NCBI RefSeq assembly: GCF_000813965.1
Contig: NZ_JWLI01000017.1
Location: 69,478 to 133,477 of the forward strand
From: Leisingera sp. ANG-M7
GTDB lineage: Bacteria > Pseudomonadota > Alphaproteobacteria > Rhodobacterales > Rhodobacteraceae
Direction: 5' to 3'
DNA: 64,000 nucleotides
The notes under the pieces were generated by a model. The model was given only the letters and a program-made list of their open reading frames with translations, was not told the DNA's origin and made no database searches. The position numbers and the translations under genes are program-made. Shown one piece after another: positions 33,346 to 42,681 of this stretch (position 1 is the first letter of the stretch; every line of letters begins with the position of its first letter).

Positions 33346-34287
33346 ATGGACGCCGCAGTGAAAAAGAGTGCCGGTAAAACCGCAAGCCCAATGCCGGTTC
33401 AGCCCCCCGCCAGCGCCTCGGCCGAGGCCCGGGGACCCAGTGCCGAGGACATCCGCCGGGCGTTTGAGAGCGGCAAGTACCCGTACCCCAAGAAGATGCA
33501 GCGCAAGGCCTATGAGGCGGAAAAGGCGCGGCTGCAAGCAGAGCTGCTGAAAGTGCAATTGTGGGCGCAGGAGACCGGCGAGAAGTTTGTTTTGCTGTTC
33601 GAGGGCCGCGATGCGGCAGGCAAGGGCGGCACCATCAAGCGGTTCACAGAGCATTTGAACCCGCGTTCTGCCCGGGTGGTCGCCTTGAACAAGCCCTCGG
33701 ACGAGGAGCGCGGCCAGTGGTATTTCCAGCGTTACGTGCGGCATCTACCGACCAGCGGCGAGATCGTGTTTTATGACCGGTCCTGGTACAACCGCGCGGG
33801 CGTCGAGCGGGTAATGAGTTTCTGCGAGCCGAACGAATACCTGGAATTCATGCGCCAGGCGCCGGAGTTTGAGCGGATGCTGGCGCGGTCGGGTATCCGG
33901 CTGTACAAATACTGGTTCTCGGTCACCCAGGCCGAACAGAAGCGGCGGTTCGACTCGCGAGAGACCGACCCGCTGAAGCAGTGGAAGCTGTCGCCGATCG
34001 ATAAGGCGTCCTTGGGCAAGTGGGATGATTATACCGAGGCCAAGGAGGCGATGTTCTTTTATACGGACACCGCGGACGCGCCCTGGACGGTGATCAAGTC
34101 GAACTGCAAGAAGCGTGCGCGGCTGAACTGCATGCGGCACTTCCTGGCCTCGCTGGACTATCCGGGCAAGGACCCGGAGATCGCGCGGGCACCGGATCCG
34201 CTGATTGTCGGCCAGGCGCATCATGTGATCCACCAGTCCGATCACATCCTGGGCAAGGCGCTGCATCCTGAAACACGGACGCGCTGA
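33346..34287 (+). CDS. ppk2: Polyphosphate kinase 2
   Basis: 313 aa, one PPK2 domain. Walker A-type GRDAAGKGG is at 87-95 and the lid/Walker B block FYDRSWYNRAGVERV around 142-155. It transfers phosphate between polyphosphate and nucleoside di- or monophosphates. The N-terminal 30 residues are Ala/Pro-rich and probably disordered. The ATG at 33346 follows AAGGAG with 6 nt; an in-frame TTG just upstream is too close. It may be the polyphosphate-making partner of ppx at 6.2 kb. Confidence 0.92.
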   Translation: MDAAVKKSAGKTASPMPVQPPASASAEARGPSAEDIRRAFESGKYPYPKKMQRKAYEAEKARLQAELLKVQLWAQETGEKFVLLFEGRDAAGKGGTIKRFTEHLNPRSARVVALNKPSDEERGQWYFQRYVRHLPTSGEIVFYDRSWYNRAGVERVMSFCEPNEYLEFMRQAPEFERMLARSGIRLYKYWFSVTQAEQKRRFDSRETDPLKQWKLSPIDKASLGKWDDYTEAKEAMFFYTDTADAPWTVIKSNCKKRARLNCMRHFLASLDYPGKDPEIARAPDPLIVGQAHHVIHQSDHILGKALHPETRTR

Positions 34288-34349
34288 TCCCCGCTTGCGG
34301 TGCGGCCCTGCGCTTGCGGGGCCGCCGAACTGGGCTTAAGTCTTTGGGC

Positions 34350-34985
34350 ATGAAACATCTTGCTCCACTTCTGGCACTTGCGCTGCTGGCCCCTGCGGGT
34401 GCCGGGGCGCATCCGCATATCTTTGTCGACACCGGAATGAAGCTGGTGGTCTCAGACGGCGGGCAATTGCAGGCGGTGGAGATCACCTGGGCTTATGATG
34501 AGTTCTATTCGCTGCTGATCTTTGAGGACCGGGGGCTGGACAGTGATTTCGACGGAAGCCTGACGGCAGAGGAACTGGCGCAGCTGCAAGGCTTCGATCT
34601 GGCCTGGAGCGAGGGCTTTCAGGGCGACACCTATCTGACCCTTGGCGGCGAGGCGCTGGGCCTGGGCGCGCCGGAGCATCTGTCGACCGAGGTGAAGGAC
34701 GGGCGGATCACCACAAGGCACCGGCGGGTTCTGACACAGCCGCAGGCGGCGGACGGCGTGGTGATCAAGGCTTATGACCCGACCTATTACACGGCCTACA
34801 CGGTGAACCAGGGGCTGGAGGTCAGCGGCGGCTGCCAGGGCAGTATCACCCCGCCCAATCTGGATCAGGCCTATACCCTGGTGGAGGAGCTGCTCTATGC
34901 GATGCCCGCGGATCAGGCTGAGGAGGCCTACCCGGAAGTGGGCGAGGCTTTTGCCGATACCGTCCGCTTGAGCTGCGGTGCGTAA
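34350..34985 (+). CDS. DUF1007 periplasmic protein of NicO-type transporter
   Basis: 211 aa with a signal peptide ending [25 protein letters not shown] is the DUF1007 opening and suggests a metal-binding N-terminal His pair. DUF1007 proteins are encoded next to NicO-family nickel/cobalt carriers and are thought to help deliver or sense metal in the periplasm. Its stop overlaps the start of the transporter gene. Confidence 0.82.
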   Translation: MKHLAPLLALALLAPAGAGAHPHIFVDTGMKLVVSDGGQLQAVEITWAYDEFYSLLIFEDRGLDSDFDGSLTAEELAQLQGFDLAWSEGFQGDTYLTLGGEALGLGAPEHLSTEVKDGRITTRHRRVLTQPQAADGVVIKAYDPTYYTAYTVNQGLEVSGGCQGSITPPNLDQAYTLVEELLYAMPADQAEEAYPEVGEAFADTVRLSCGA

Positions 34986-35931
34986 GGTGAAGATTTTCTT
35001 AACAATTGCAGCGCTGGGCGTAGCGGCGTTGGCAGTTTGGCTCTGGGGCTTTGGCGGCGCCGGGGCGGTGTCCGTTTGGGCCGCCGAGGGTCAGCGCGAG
35101 GCGCAGAATGCGATGGCGCGGGGGCTGCGGGCGTTGCGCGCCGGGGAGCCTGGTGCGCTGATAGCGCTGCTCAGCTTGTGCTTCGCCTACGGCTTCTTTC
35201 ACGCTGCCGGGCCGGGCCATGGCAAGCTGGTAATCGGCGGCTATGGCATGGGCAAACCGGTGCCGCTCATGCGGCTGGCGGGGCTGGCACTGGCGTCTTC
35301 GCTGGCGCAGGCGGGTACAGCCGTTCTGCTGGTGGCGGGCGGGCTGCTGCTGCTGGACTGGGGTCGCGAGCAGCTGACCAGTGCGGCGGAGAATGTTCTG
35401 GCGCCCTTGTCATACGGGCTGATCGCGCTGGTCGGGCTTTGGCTGCTGGTGCGGGGGCTGCGGAGGCTGATGGCGAGCCGTACTGTTCAGGCGGCAAGCC
35501 ACCCTGAACCCCTTCACCAAGGGCACCACGGTCACGATCATCATCACCACCATCATGATGACGGGGTCTGCGCTTCCTGCGGCCACAAGCACGGGCCGAC
35601 GGTTGAGGAAGCGGCCAACGTGCATTCGCTGCGCGATGCACTGGCGATCATCGGCGCGGTGGCGCTGCGGCCCTGCACCGGCGCGGTGTTCCTGCTGCTC
35701 TTGACCTGGCGGATGGGGGTGCTGTGGGCCGGGATTGCCGGTGCCTTTGCCATGGGGCTGGGCACCGCCACGGTGACGGTCGCGGTGGCGGTTGCAGCCG
35801 TCACAATGCGCAAAGGCGCGCTGGCGCAGATGGAAGGCACTGGTGCCTTGCGCGCAGCGGCGGTGCTGGAGATCCTTGCCGGAGCCGTGGTGGCGGTGCT
35901 GGCCAGCCAGATCATGCTGCGGGCCTTGTAG
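34978..35931 (+). CDS. NicO/RcnA-type nickel-cobalt transporter
   Basis: 317 aa with six or so membrane segments. [18 protein letters not shown] near residues 78-95 is the NicO signature; a cytoplasmic loop holds a His-rich stretch ([15 protein letters not shown]) followed by CASCGHKHG, both likely metal-binding. [16 protein letters not shown] is the second conserved core. Start is GTG at 34978 or 34987. Overlap with the DUF1007 gene indicates coupled translation. Confidence 0.85.
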   Translation: MRKVKIFLTIAALGVAALAVWLWGFGGAGAVSVWAAEGQREAQNAMARGLRALRAGEPGALIALLSLCFAYGFFHAAGPGHGKLVIGGYGMGKPVPLMRLAGLALASSLAQAGTAVLLVAGGLLLLDWGREQLTSAAENVLAPLSYGLIALVGLWLLVRGLRRLMASRTVQAASHPEPLHQGHHGHDHHHHHHDDGVCASCGHKHGPTVEEAANVHSLRDALAIIGAVALRPCTGAVFLLLLTWRMGVLWAGIAGAFAMGLGTATVTVAVAVAAVTMRKGALAQMEGTGALRAAAVLEILAGAVVAVLASQIMLRAL

Positions 35932-35934
35932 GCC

Positions 35935-36585
35935 TCAATCAGCCAGAGCACTGTCCAGCAGGGCAAACATCGGTTCCTGCGTCAGGTAAGCGGACATCAG
36001 CGCGCCCATCGGGGCGGCTTGCTCGCGCGCGCTCATCTCATGCCAGACCGTCAGCGATTTGCGCTGCAGCAGCGCGCCGTGGGGGTGGGCCTTGCCATAG
36101 GGGGCGGGGACGCGTTTCAGCTCCGGGTCTTTGGCGGCAAAGCCTTTGAGGGCGAGAATATCCACCAGGGCTGCGGTCTCATCGCCGAAAGCGCCGTCGA
36201 TGGCCTGCCGCCAGCGCGGCAGCTGCGCCTTGCTGAAGCCCATGAGGCCGCCGCCTGCCGTACAGTAATCCGGCGCGATGCCGAAGAACAGCGCGCAGCC
36301 TGCGCCGTTCAGGGTCCACATCATGTGCAGGTGAGTGTTGTACGGCGTCTTGTCCTTGGAAAACCGCACGTCGCGCTGCGGGCGAAACAGCTTGGCAGTG
36401 ACTTGCGCGCCGCTGCGGCGGCTGATCGCCTGCGCCACCTCGTCCATCAGCAGGAGCGTGGGGGATTTCAGCTGCGTCTCATACCGGTCCTTATGCGCGG
36501 TGAACCAGTCCCGGCTGTTGTTCTTCGCAAGCTCCCCGAGAAAGGTGCGGGCGTCGGGGATCAGCTGGGCAAAGGCGTCGGTCAT
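35935..36585 (-). CDS. DUF2461 (TIGR02453) family protein
   Basis: 216 aa. The family blocks FLGELAKNNSRDWFTAHKDRYE and RPQRDVRFSKDKTPYNTHLH are present (each quoted in part). Members are widespread, cytoplasmic and of unknown function. GGAG lies before the ATG. Convergent with the transporter gene, 3 nt away. Confidence 0.82.
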   Translation of the reverse strand: MTDAFAQLIPDARTFLGELAKNNSRDWFTAHKDRYETQLKSPTLLLMDEVAQAISRRSGAQVTAKLFRPQRDVRFSKDKTPYNTHLHMMWTLNGAGCALFFGIAPDYCTAGGGLMGFSKAQLPRWRQAIDGAFGDETAALVDILALKGFAAKDPELKRVPAPYGKAHPHGALLQRKSLTVWHEMSAREQAAPMGALMSAYLTQEPMFALLDSALAD

Positions 36586-36697
36586 TCAAAAGGGCTCCTG
36601 CGAAGGGTTGCCTGTGCAGAATACCACCATGGGCCTGTGCGCAGGCAAGGAAACTCTTCTCTTGCCGGGGCGTGCGGGGGCGCCTAAGGCTGGCGGG

Positions 36698-38077
36698 ATG
36701 AGCACGTTAGCGACCAAACACACCGAGATGCCCCTGCGCGGCCACGTGCGGGCGATTGCCGTTCTAGGCTTGCCGCTGATCGGCGGCCATGTGGCGCAGT
36801 TTGCCATCGGCCTCACCGATACCGTCATGCTAGGCTGGTACGGGGTGGCGGAATTGGCGGCGGTGACGCTGGGCTCGTCCTATTTCTTCTCGATTTTCCT
36901 GTTGGGCTCCGGCTTTGCCTTTGCGGTGATGCCGATGGTGGCGGCCGCGGCCGGCGCGGGAGAGGAGCGGCAGATCCGCCGCTCGACCCGCATGGGGCTG
37001 TGGCTGTCGCTGGCCTATGGCGTTGCGGCGATGCCGCTCTTGTGGTGGTCGGAGCCGATCCTGCTGGCGCTGGGGCAGGAGGCAAAGGTGGCGCATGATG
37101 CGGCGGAATACCTGCGGATTGCCGGCTGGTCGCTGTTTCCGGCGCTATTGTACATGGTTGCGAAATCCTATCTGGCGGCGCTGGAGCGCACCCAGATCGT
37201 GCTGTGGCTGTCGGTTTTTGCCGCGGTGATCAACGCGCTGGTGAACTATGCGCTGATCTTCGGCAACTGGGGCGCGCCGGAGCTGGGGATCACAGGGGCG
37301 GCGATCGCCTCACTGGTGACCAACGGCGTGTCCTTTGTGCTGGTGCTGGCCTATGCGCTGAAGGTGCTGCCGCAGCATGAACTGTTGAAGAATTTCCACC
37401 GGCCGGACTGGGAGATGCTGGGCAAGGTTTTCCGCATGGGCACGCCGATCGGGCTGACGACCCTGGCGGAGGCCAGCCTGTTTGCGGCGTCCGCCATGTT
37501 GATGGGCTGGCTGGGCACGGTGCCGCTGGCCGCGCATGGCATTGCGATCTCTTTGGGCGGGCTGACTTTCATGGTGCATTTGGGGCTGTCCAATGCCGCC
37601 ACCATCCGGGCAGGCAATGCCTTTGGCCGCGGCGACCGGGAGCACCTGGCGCGCGGCGGCAAGGCGGTGACGGTGATGTCGCTGGCGGTGTCGGCGGTGG
37701 CGATAGTCCTGTTCCTGACCATTCCGGGCCCGCTGATGTCGCTGTTCCTGGACGCGGAAGATCCGCAGAAGGATGCGATTCTGCTGATTGGCGGCGGTCT
37801 GCTGGCGGCGGCGGCGCTGTTTCAGCTGATGGACGGGATGCAGGCAGTGGCGCTGGGATTGCTGCGCGGAGTGCAGGACACCGGTGTGCCGATGGTGATT
37901 GCGGCGCTCAGCTATTGGGCGGTGGGCATTCCGGCCTCTTATGTCTTTGGCTTCCTTCTGGATTGGGAAGGCCTGGGGGTATGGATGGGGCTGGTTGCCG
38001 GCCTGACCTGCGCCGGGCTGTTCCTGATGCTGCGGTTCTGGCGCCGCTCAATCCAGAAGGTGGGCACCGCCGCCTGA
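36698..38077 (+). CDS. MATE family efflux transporter
   Basis: 459 aa with twelve hydrophobic segments in two pseudo-repeats; the opening RAIAVLGLPLIGGHVAQFAIGLTDTVMLG (in part) and ITGAAIASLVTNG in the first half match NorM-type MATE pumps. Exports cationic drugs or metabolites using Na+ or H+. The ATG at 36698 is chosen because the frame upstream overlaps the divergent DUF2461 gene; no strong ribosome-binding site (GGCGGG). Confidence 0.85.
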   Translation: MSTLATKHTEMPLRGHVRAIAVLGLPLIGGHVAQFAIGLTDTVMLGWYGVAELAAVTLGSSYFFSIFLLGSGFAFAVMPMVAAAAGAGEERQIRRSTRMGLWLSLAYGVAAMPLLWWSEPILLALGQEAKVAHDAAEYLRIAGWSLFPALLYMVAKSYLAALERTQIVLWLSVFAAVINALVNYALIFGNWGAPELGITGAAIASLVTNGVSFVLVLAYALKVLPQHELLKNFHRPDWEMLGKVFRMGTPIGLTTLAEASLFAASAMLMGWLGTVPLAAHGIAISLGGLTFMVHLGLSNAATIRAGNAFGRGDREHLARGGKAVTVMSLAVSAVAIVLFLTIPGPLMSLFLDAEDPQKDAILLIGGGLLAAAALFQLMDGMQAVALGLLRGVQDTGVPMVIAALSYWAVGIPASYVFGFLLDWEGLGVWMGLVAGLTCAGLFLMLRFWRRSIQKVGTAA

Positions 38078-38188
38078 GCCGGGCTTCACAGCTGATTTAC
38101 CCCGTTCCCTGACGGGCTTGACCGGCCTGAACCCTGCGGGCAGGCTTTCGTGAGAGCATTGTATTCATACACAAAGAGGCCGTTTCCC

Positions 38189-38635
38189 ATGATGACAGAC
38201 GACGACAAGCGCCTGCTGCGCATTGCCTATGAGGAAGCCAAGGCCGGGTTTGACGAGGGCGGCTGCCCGATCGGTTCAGTACTGGCCCGCGGCGGCCAGG
38301 TGGTGGCGCAGGGACGCAATCAGCGGGTGCAGAAGGGGGATCCGATTGCCCATGGCGAAATGGACGCGCTGCGCAAGGCCGGACGGCAGAAAACATACCG
38401 GGACACGGTTCTCTATACCTCTCTGTCGCCCTGCATGATGTGCAGCGGCACCATCGTCCAGTTCGGCATCCCGCGGGTGGTGATCGGCGACACGCAGAAT
38501 TTCGGCGGCAACGAGGACTTCCTGCGCGCCAAGGGCGTCGAGGTTGTGATTGCCGATGATCCGGACTGCATGGCACTGATGGACCGCTTCATCCGAGAGA
38601 AGCCAGAGCTGTGGGCGGAGGACATCGCGGAATAG
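38189..38635 (+). CDS. Nucleoside/cytosine deaminase family protein
   Basis: 148 aa, the cytidine deaminase-like fold close to yeast cytosine deaminase. Zinc ligands are His55 in HGE (Glu57 is the proton shuttle) and Cys82/Cys85 in PCMMC. The C-terminal MDRFIREKPELWAEDI block is also seen in yeast-type cytosine deaminases. A GTG at 38150 would add 13 residues with no ribosome-binding site. Likely function: deamination of cytosine or a related base. Confidence 0.82.
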   Translation: MMTDDDKRLLRIAYEEAKAGFDEGGCPIGSVLARGGQVVAQGRNQRVQKGDPIAHGEMDALRKAGRQKTYRDTVLYTSLSPCMMCSGTIVQFGIPRVVIGDTQNFGGNEDFLRAKGVEVVIADDPDCMALMDRFIREKPELWAEDIAE

Positions 38636-38943
38636 GATTCGGGGTGCCGGGGCTGGAGGGCGAAAACGGAATGGCGGATCGGTTCCCGCCACCGGTGCAT
38701 TTTTCATAGGCCGGGCGGAAAGTTGCAGGAAGGGGCCGCGGGCCTGCGCGGACAAAGGCCGGTCTGGCTGGAAGGGCGGTAACCTGCTTATTTGAAACAG
38801 GAAAAACGGCGCCGTTGCGCCGGGTTTCGAGCCGGATGCGGTTGGGGGATGGTACCGCATCAGGGCGCGTCATAGCTGTTTGCCACGGCTCGCGGGACAC
38901 ACCGCGGGCTGCAACAAACCAAATGATGACTGGAGTGTCTCAC
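38636..38943. other. Gene-free interval upstream of EF-hand gene
   Basis: 308 bases without a supported gene. It should contain the promoter of the EF-hand gene; no obvious conserved motif or strong hairpin was seen. Confidence 0.3.
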
Positions 38944-39192
38944 ATGAAAAAGTTTGCCCTGACCGCCGCCGCTGTTGCTGCTCTGACCGCTTCGCCGCTG
39001 GCTGCAAAGGACCTGGCTGCAGAGCTGGATGCCGATGGCAACGGTACTTTCTCGCTGGAAGAGCTTCAGCTGGCGTTCCCTGAGCTGACCGCGGAAACCT
39101 TTGCCACCATTGACGCCAATGCGGATGGCGAAGCCGATGCGGCAGAAGTGAGCGCAGCGATCGAGGCGGGCGTTCTGACCCAGGCAGGCTGA
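38944..39192 (+). CDS. EF-hand calcium-binding protein, secreted
   Basis: 82 aa. A signal peptide (cleavage near LAA-KD) is followed by two EF-hand loops: DADGNGTFSLEE (29-40) and DANADGEADAAE (57-68), each with Asp/Asn at positions 1, 3, 5 and Glu at 12. Likely periplasmic Ca2+ binding. GGAG lies 8 nt before the ATG, and a strong terminator follows. Confidence 0.85.
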   Translation: MKKFALTAAAVAALTASPLAAKDLAAELDADGNGTFSLEELQLAFPELTAETFATIDANADGEADAAEVSAAIEAGVLTQAG

Positions 39193-39294
39193 TCCCGGCC
39201 AAAGCCGCTGGTGCGCCGTCTTGCTGCACCCCTCTTGCCTTTCGGGGGGAGGCGCATCGTCCCTTCCAGCCGCGCAGGTGACGGCACAGCGCAG

Positions 39295-39325
39295 AAAAGG
39301 CCCCGCGGATTGCGGGGCCTTTTTT
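39295..39325 (+). terminator. Rho-independent terminator of EF-hand gene
   Basis: Stem AAAAGGCCCCGC / GCGGGGCCTTTT with GGATT loop, ending in six T residues. Confidence 0.88.
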
Positions 39326-39464
39326 ACATGTCCGGCGGGGTGGCGGATGCGGTGCATTTCCCGTCGGGTTTCGGGGGCTGCACCAGGCGGCTTGCCTGTA
39401 GGGTCAGCGCAGATTTGAAACCTCGTGCGCCGGGCAGCGGCCCACGCCGTCAGGAGGCTCTGCC

Positions 39465-40448
39465 ATGTCCAAACCGATTGTTCTTATCACCTCGGCCACC
39501 GGCCGCATCGGCCGTGAACTGGTGGCGCGGCTGGCGCAAGGGCAGCAGTTCACCGTGCGCGCGTGCTACTTCAGCGAGGCTAAGGCGGAACAGCTGAAGG
39601 CTCTGGGAGCAGACGAGGCAGTGAAATTCGACCTGTCGGACCCGGGCACCTGGGCGGCTGCGCTGGAAGGCGTATCGGCGGTCTATTCCGCTTCGCTGGA
39701 TCCGATGCTGGAGGGGCATCTGAACTTCTGCAAGGCGCTCGGAGAGCGCAAGGATCAGATCAAGCATGTGGTGCGTGTCAGCTGCATGGGAGCGGACACT
39801 AACACTGCCGATTATGATGCCGGTACCCATGCGTCGCGCGCCGGTGCGGGTATTCCGCTGATGCTGCAGCACTACTGGTGGGGGGAGAAGGCGCTGATTG
39901 ATGCAGGGCTGAATGTCACCGCGCTGCGCAACAACTTCTTCATGAACCACCTGTTGAAGACAGACTGCGAAACTATTGAAAACGAAGGCTGGTTCTCCAA
40001 TCCGCTGGGGGGTATGCGCAACTCCTTTGTCGCCACCCGCGATATTGCCGAGGCGGCGGCAGTGGTCCTGGCGGAGGGGCCGGAGCGGCACGGCAACAAG
40101 TTCTATGACATCACCGGCCCGGCGCCGCAGTCGATGGCGGAAATCGCTGCCGATCTGGGCCGCGCCATGGGGAAGGAGATCGAATACCGTGCTCAGTCGA
40201 TGGAGCAGTTCGAGGCGGATTTCGGTGCCACCCGGGCGGAATTCTTCGAATATCTGACCAACGGCTTCTACACCCGCTGCAGCCCGGATTTCTACAACAT
40301 CACCGGCCACAAGCCGACGTCCTATTATGACTACCTGACCACCAAGGGCGCCAGCGGTGAGACCGGGCTGGAAGAACTGTGGCAGGGCAACCTGTGGAAG
40401 AAGGGCGTGGACGCGATGAAGGACGCGGCAGGCGCCAAGGCGTCCTGA
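39465..40448 (+). CDS. NmrA-like NAD(P)-binding family protein
   Basis: 327 aa, atypical SDR. The nucleotide loop is TSATGRIG (residues 9-16). No Tyr-x3-Lys catalytic pair is seen at the usual spot, which fits NmrA-like sensors or azoreductase-like proteins. The C-terminal part (EFFEYLTNGFYTRCSPD) is conserved in fungal and bacterial NmrA relatives. Could act as redox sensor or quinone reductase. Confidence 0.75.
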   Translation: MSKPIVLITSATGRIGRELVARLAQGQQFTVRACYFSEAKAEQLKALGADEAVKFDLSDPGTWAAALEGVSAVYSASLDPMLEGHLNFCKALGERKDQIKHVVRVSCMGADTNTADYDAGTHASRAGAGIPLMLQHYWWGEKALIDAGLNVTALRNNFFMNHLLKTDCETIENEGWFSNPLGGMRNSFVATRDIAEAAAVVLAEGPERHGNKFYDITGPAPQSMAEIAADLGRAMGKEIEYRAQSMEQFEADFGATRAEFFEYLTNGFYTRCSPDFYNITGHKPTSYYDYLTTKGASGETGLEELWQGNLWKKGVDAMKDAAGAKAS

Positions 40449-40655
40449 GGTGCCGGGCGGATTTTCAGATGCTTCCGGCGGATATGACCGGAAGAACCCT
40501 TGTTTCTGAATGTCAGGTGAACGGAGCCTTGCTGCTATACTTTAACGGTACAGCGGCGGCTTCTGTTTCCCAGGGGGCGGCCTAGACGGCTGACTTTGGT
40601 TCCTGCTGGCGAAAATCAAGTTTTGGTTGTATCGTATTGGAAGTGTAGCACGGGC

Positions 40656-40682
40656 GGGTGCCTTCGTTTTCGGTGCCCTTTT
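40656..40682 (+). terminator. Probable terminator before the unknown pair
   Basis: Stem GGGTGCC / GGTGCCC (two wobble pairs) with loop TTCGTTTTC, followed by TTTT. Confidence 0.5.
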
Positions 40683-40717
40683 AACGAGTATGGACTTTCT
40701 TGGCGGAGTGTCTGGTT

Positions 40718-41125
40718 GTGTTCGATGACCCTATCCGTATCGCGCAGGCAGGTGTAGGGGTTACCCTGGTGGCTGCAATTGTAGCCATCTGCCAGTTATC
40801 AGCTGCAAATAAAGCTTTGAATCTTGGCAATGCATTTGAGGTGCGCCGGGAACTGGCAAGCAATGCCAACGATCTGCTGTCAGTTATGGCCTCCACCAGC
40901 GACGGCGACCGCCAGACAGAGGCATATAATCTATGGAATTTGCGGTTCGACTATATTGAAAAGCTGGTTTCCGAGGGCGGGATGACGGCGGAATCCTGGG
41001 ATGCGATCCTGCAAGAGCAATGCAGATTGTACGAGCCAACTAAGTTTGGCGCGTATCTCCCGGAGAGCGGTCAACTGGAATTCCGGCAGGCGCGGCTGCG
41101 CACGTTGTGCAAAGGAGGCGAGTAA
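40718..41125 (+). CDS. Membrane-anchored protein of unknown function, pair member 1
   Basis: About 135 aa. One N-terminal membrane segment (VGVTLVAAIVAICQLSAA) and a helical soluble part of about 100 residues with a YNLWNLRFDYIEKL helix; the layout resembles DUF4760-type proteins but that is only a guess. Start is uncertain: GTG at 40718 has GGCGGAG 9 nt upstream; an in-frame TTG at 40700 is also possible. Its stop shares a base with the next start (TAATG). Confidence 0.5.
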   Translation: MFDDPIRIAQAGVGVTLVAAIVAICQLSAANKALNLGNAFEVRRELASNANDLLSVMASTSDGDRQTEAYNLWNLRFDYIEKLVSEGGMTAESWDAILQEQCRLYEPTKFGAYLPESGQLEFRQARLRTLCKGGE

Positions 41126-41715
41126 TGCGAAGAACCCCGGTAAACTTGGTTTCCCTGGCTGTTCTCGGGCTTTGCCTTGCTTGGCTGGTTGCACAGGCGC
41201 AGGACGTCTATGAGGAATACGGCAAGAGAATTCTTGAAGCGCAAACGCGCAACAACCCTGACCAAGGCGTTGTCATAGCCGTTGTTGAAGCGCTGGATCT
41301 GGAAGAGACGCTTGATGCCGCCTACCGCAGCTACCTGAATGTTACGGCCGAGGAGATGGTCGAGACACTGTCCGAGATCTCTGGCCGGGCGTCTGAACTG
41401 GCCGAGAATTTTCGTGCCTTTGGGGCTTCGGAGCTGATGCAAAATACTGAACTGGGTGTTTTGGCCAAGCTTCGTATTCTGGAGGATTACGATGCGGACC
41501 CGGAAAAGCCCGAACAGCAGTACGCGGATTCGCTGGCAGATCTGCTGAATGCGATTGCGCAGCAATCGGAAGCGTTGGGTGAACTCTCAGAAGCTCTGGC
41601 AAAGCTGGAGCTGGAACCGGAGGAGCTAGGTGTGGCGTTGGAAATCATGAGCGGGATAAAGCAGGCCTGCGGAGCCATCGTGGGATTGAAAACCGTCGAG
41701 CAGTCAGACGCTTAG
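41125..41715 (+). CDS. Exported or membrane-anchored coiled-coil protein, pair member 2
   Basis: 196 aa. The N terminus is a signal or anchor segment (LVSLAVLGLCLAWLVAQ), the rest a Glu/Leu-rich helical region with heptad-like spacing (VETLSEISGRASELAENF; SEALGELSEALAKLELEPEEL, in part) and no recognised domain. It has a near-perfect ribosome-binding site (AAAGGAGG) inside the previous gene and overlaps its stop by one base, so the two proteins are made together. Function unknown. Confidence 0.55.
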   Translation: MRRTPVNLVSLAVLGLCLAWLVAQAQDVYEEYGKRILEAQTRNNPDQGVVIAVVEALDLEETLDAAYRSYLNVTAEEMVETLSEISGRASELAENFRAFGASELMQNTELGVLAKLRILEDYDADPEKPEQQYADSLADLLNAIAQQSEALGELSEALAKLELEPEELGVALEIMSGIKQACGAIVGLKTVEQSDA

Positions 41716-41782
41716 CGACGAGGTGAGAGCGAAAGCAGGGGCTCGCTCGTTTCCGGTGGGTTTGTTTGCAAGGCGGTAGGGC

Positions 41783-42664
41783 ATGGCTCTATCCGGGGCG
41801 CATGGTTTCAAAATGTCAAATGCCGAAATGAACTCTGTCTCGATCAATTGCAAAAAATGGCTGGGGAGCGGACCGGCTAAGTCTGCACCCGCGGGCAGCA
41901 ACGGGGCGTTCCACGCGGCTGCAGCGTGCCTGCTCTGCGGGCTGCTGGCGCTTTTCTGGAGCGTTGCGGCAGTGGCCGCCGGGGACGGTGAACCGGAACG
42001 CCCGCCAGCGGGGCTGATGTGGAACCGCAGCGGCCTGCCCGCTGTCTTTCCCCTGCAGGTCAGGACACCTGAAGGTGACGACTATTTCCTGGTGCTGTCC
42101 GGCAGCAAAGGTGATGCGCTGGCGGCCTATATCCGGGGTGGGGAGTACTTTAAGGTTCTGGTGCCGCCAGGTCGCTTTGCGCTGCGTTTCGCCGGCGGTG
42201 CCGACTGGCTGGGCGAGGCGCGGTTGTTCGGGCCGGACACCGGGATTTTTGAATTGCCTGAGCCGCTGGAGTTTGCGGTCCGCGGCGCAGGGATCAAGGC
42301 GGGTCATCTGGTTACGCTGACCGGGGAGCCGCTGCACGGCGGTCTGCGGGCAGAGGTTGAGGGCCAGTTCGTCTGCCAGATTGCCGGCCTGGAGGGGATA
42401 AAACCGCAGCAGGCAGAGCCGGAGCGGTTTCGCGGTTTCGGCTTGGGCGGTGATGCGCAGGCAAGGGCCGTAACGCACTTGAGATGGCGGCTGGGGCTGA
42501 CAGGGGTGGAGCCGGGCACGCCGGACGCCCTGTGGCAGCGCGGCCAGTTTGTTCTGGGAAATCCGAACCTGCCCAGGCACCCGCCGCATAGGGCTTGGCC
42601 GGGCCTGCCGCAGGTGCAAAGCGGGTTCCGGTCTTATTCTGTCAGGTCGCTGTATTGCGGATGA
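41783..42664 (+). CDS. Membrane/secreted protein of unknown function
   Basis: Up to 293 aa; ATGs at 41813 and 41828 are equally possible starts. A hydrophobic segment at residues 47-66 (AAACLLCGLLALFWSVAAVAA) follows a polar N terminus and could be a signal anchor. The rest has beta-type character (FPLQVRTPEGDDYFLVLSGS, PPGRFALRFAGG). No family recognised. It follows the unknown pair by 67 nt on the same strand. Confidence 0.45.
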   Translation: MALSGAHGFKMSNAEMNSVSINCKKWLGSGPAKSAPAGSNGAFHAAAACLLCGLLALFWSVAAVAAGDGEPERPPAGLMWNRSGLPAVFPLQVRTPEGDDYFLVLSGSKGDALAAYIRGGEYFKVLVPPGRFALRFAGGADWLGEARLFGPDTGIFELPEPLEFAVRGAGIKAGHLVTLTGEPLHGGLRAEVEGQFVCQIAGLEGIKPQQAEPERFRGFGLGGDAQARAVTHLRWRLGLTGVEPGTPDALWQRGQFVLGNPNLPRHPPHRAWPGLPQVQSGFRSYSVRSLYCG

Positions 42665-42681
42665 GCCGGTGGCCTGTGCCT

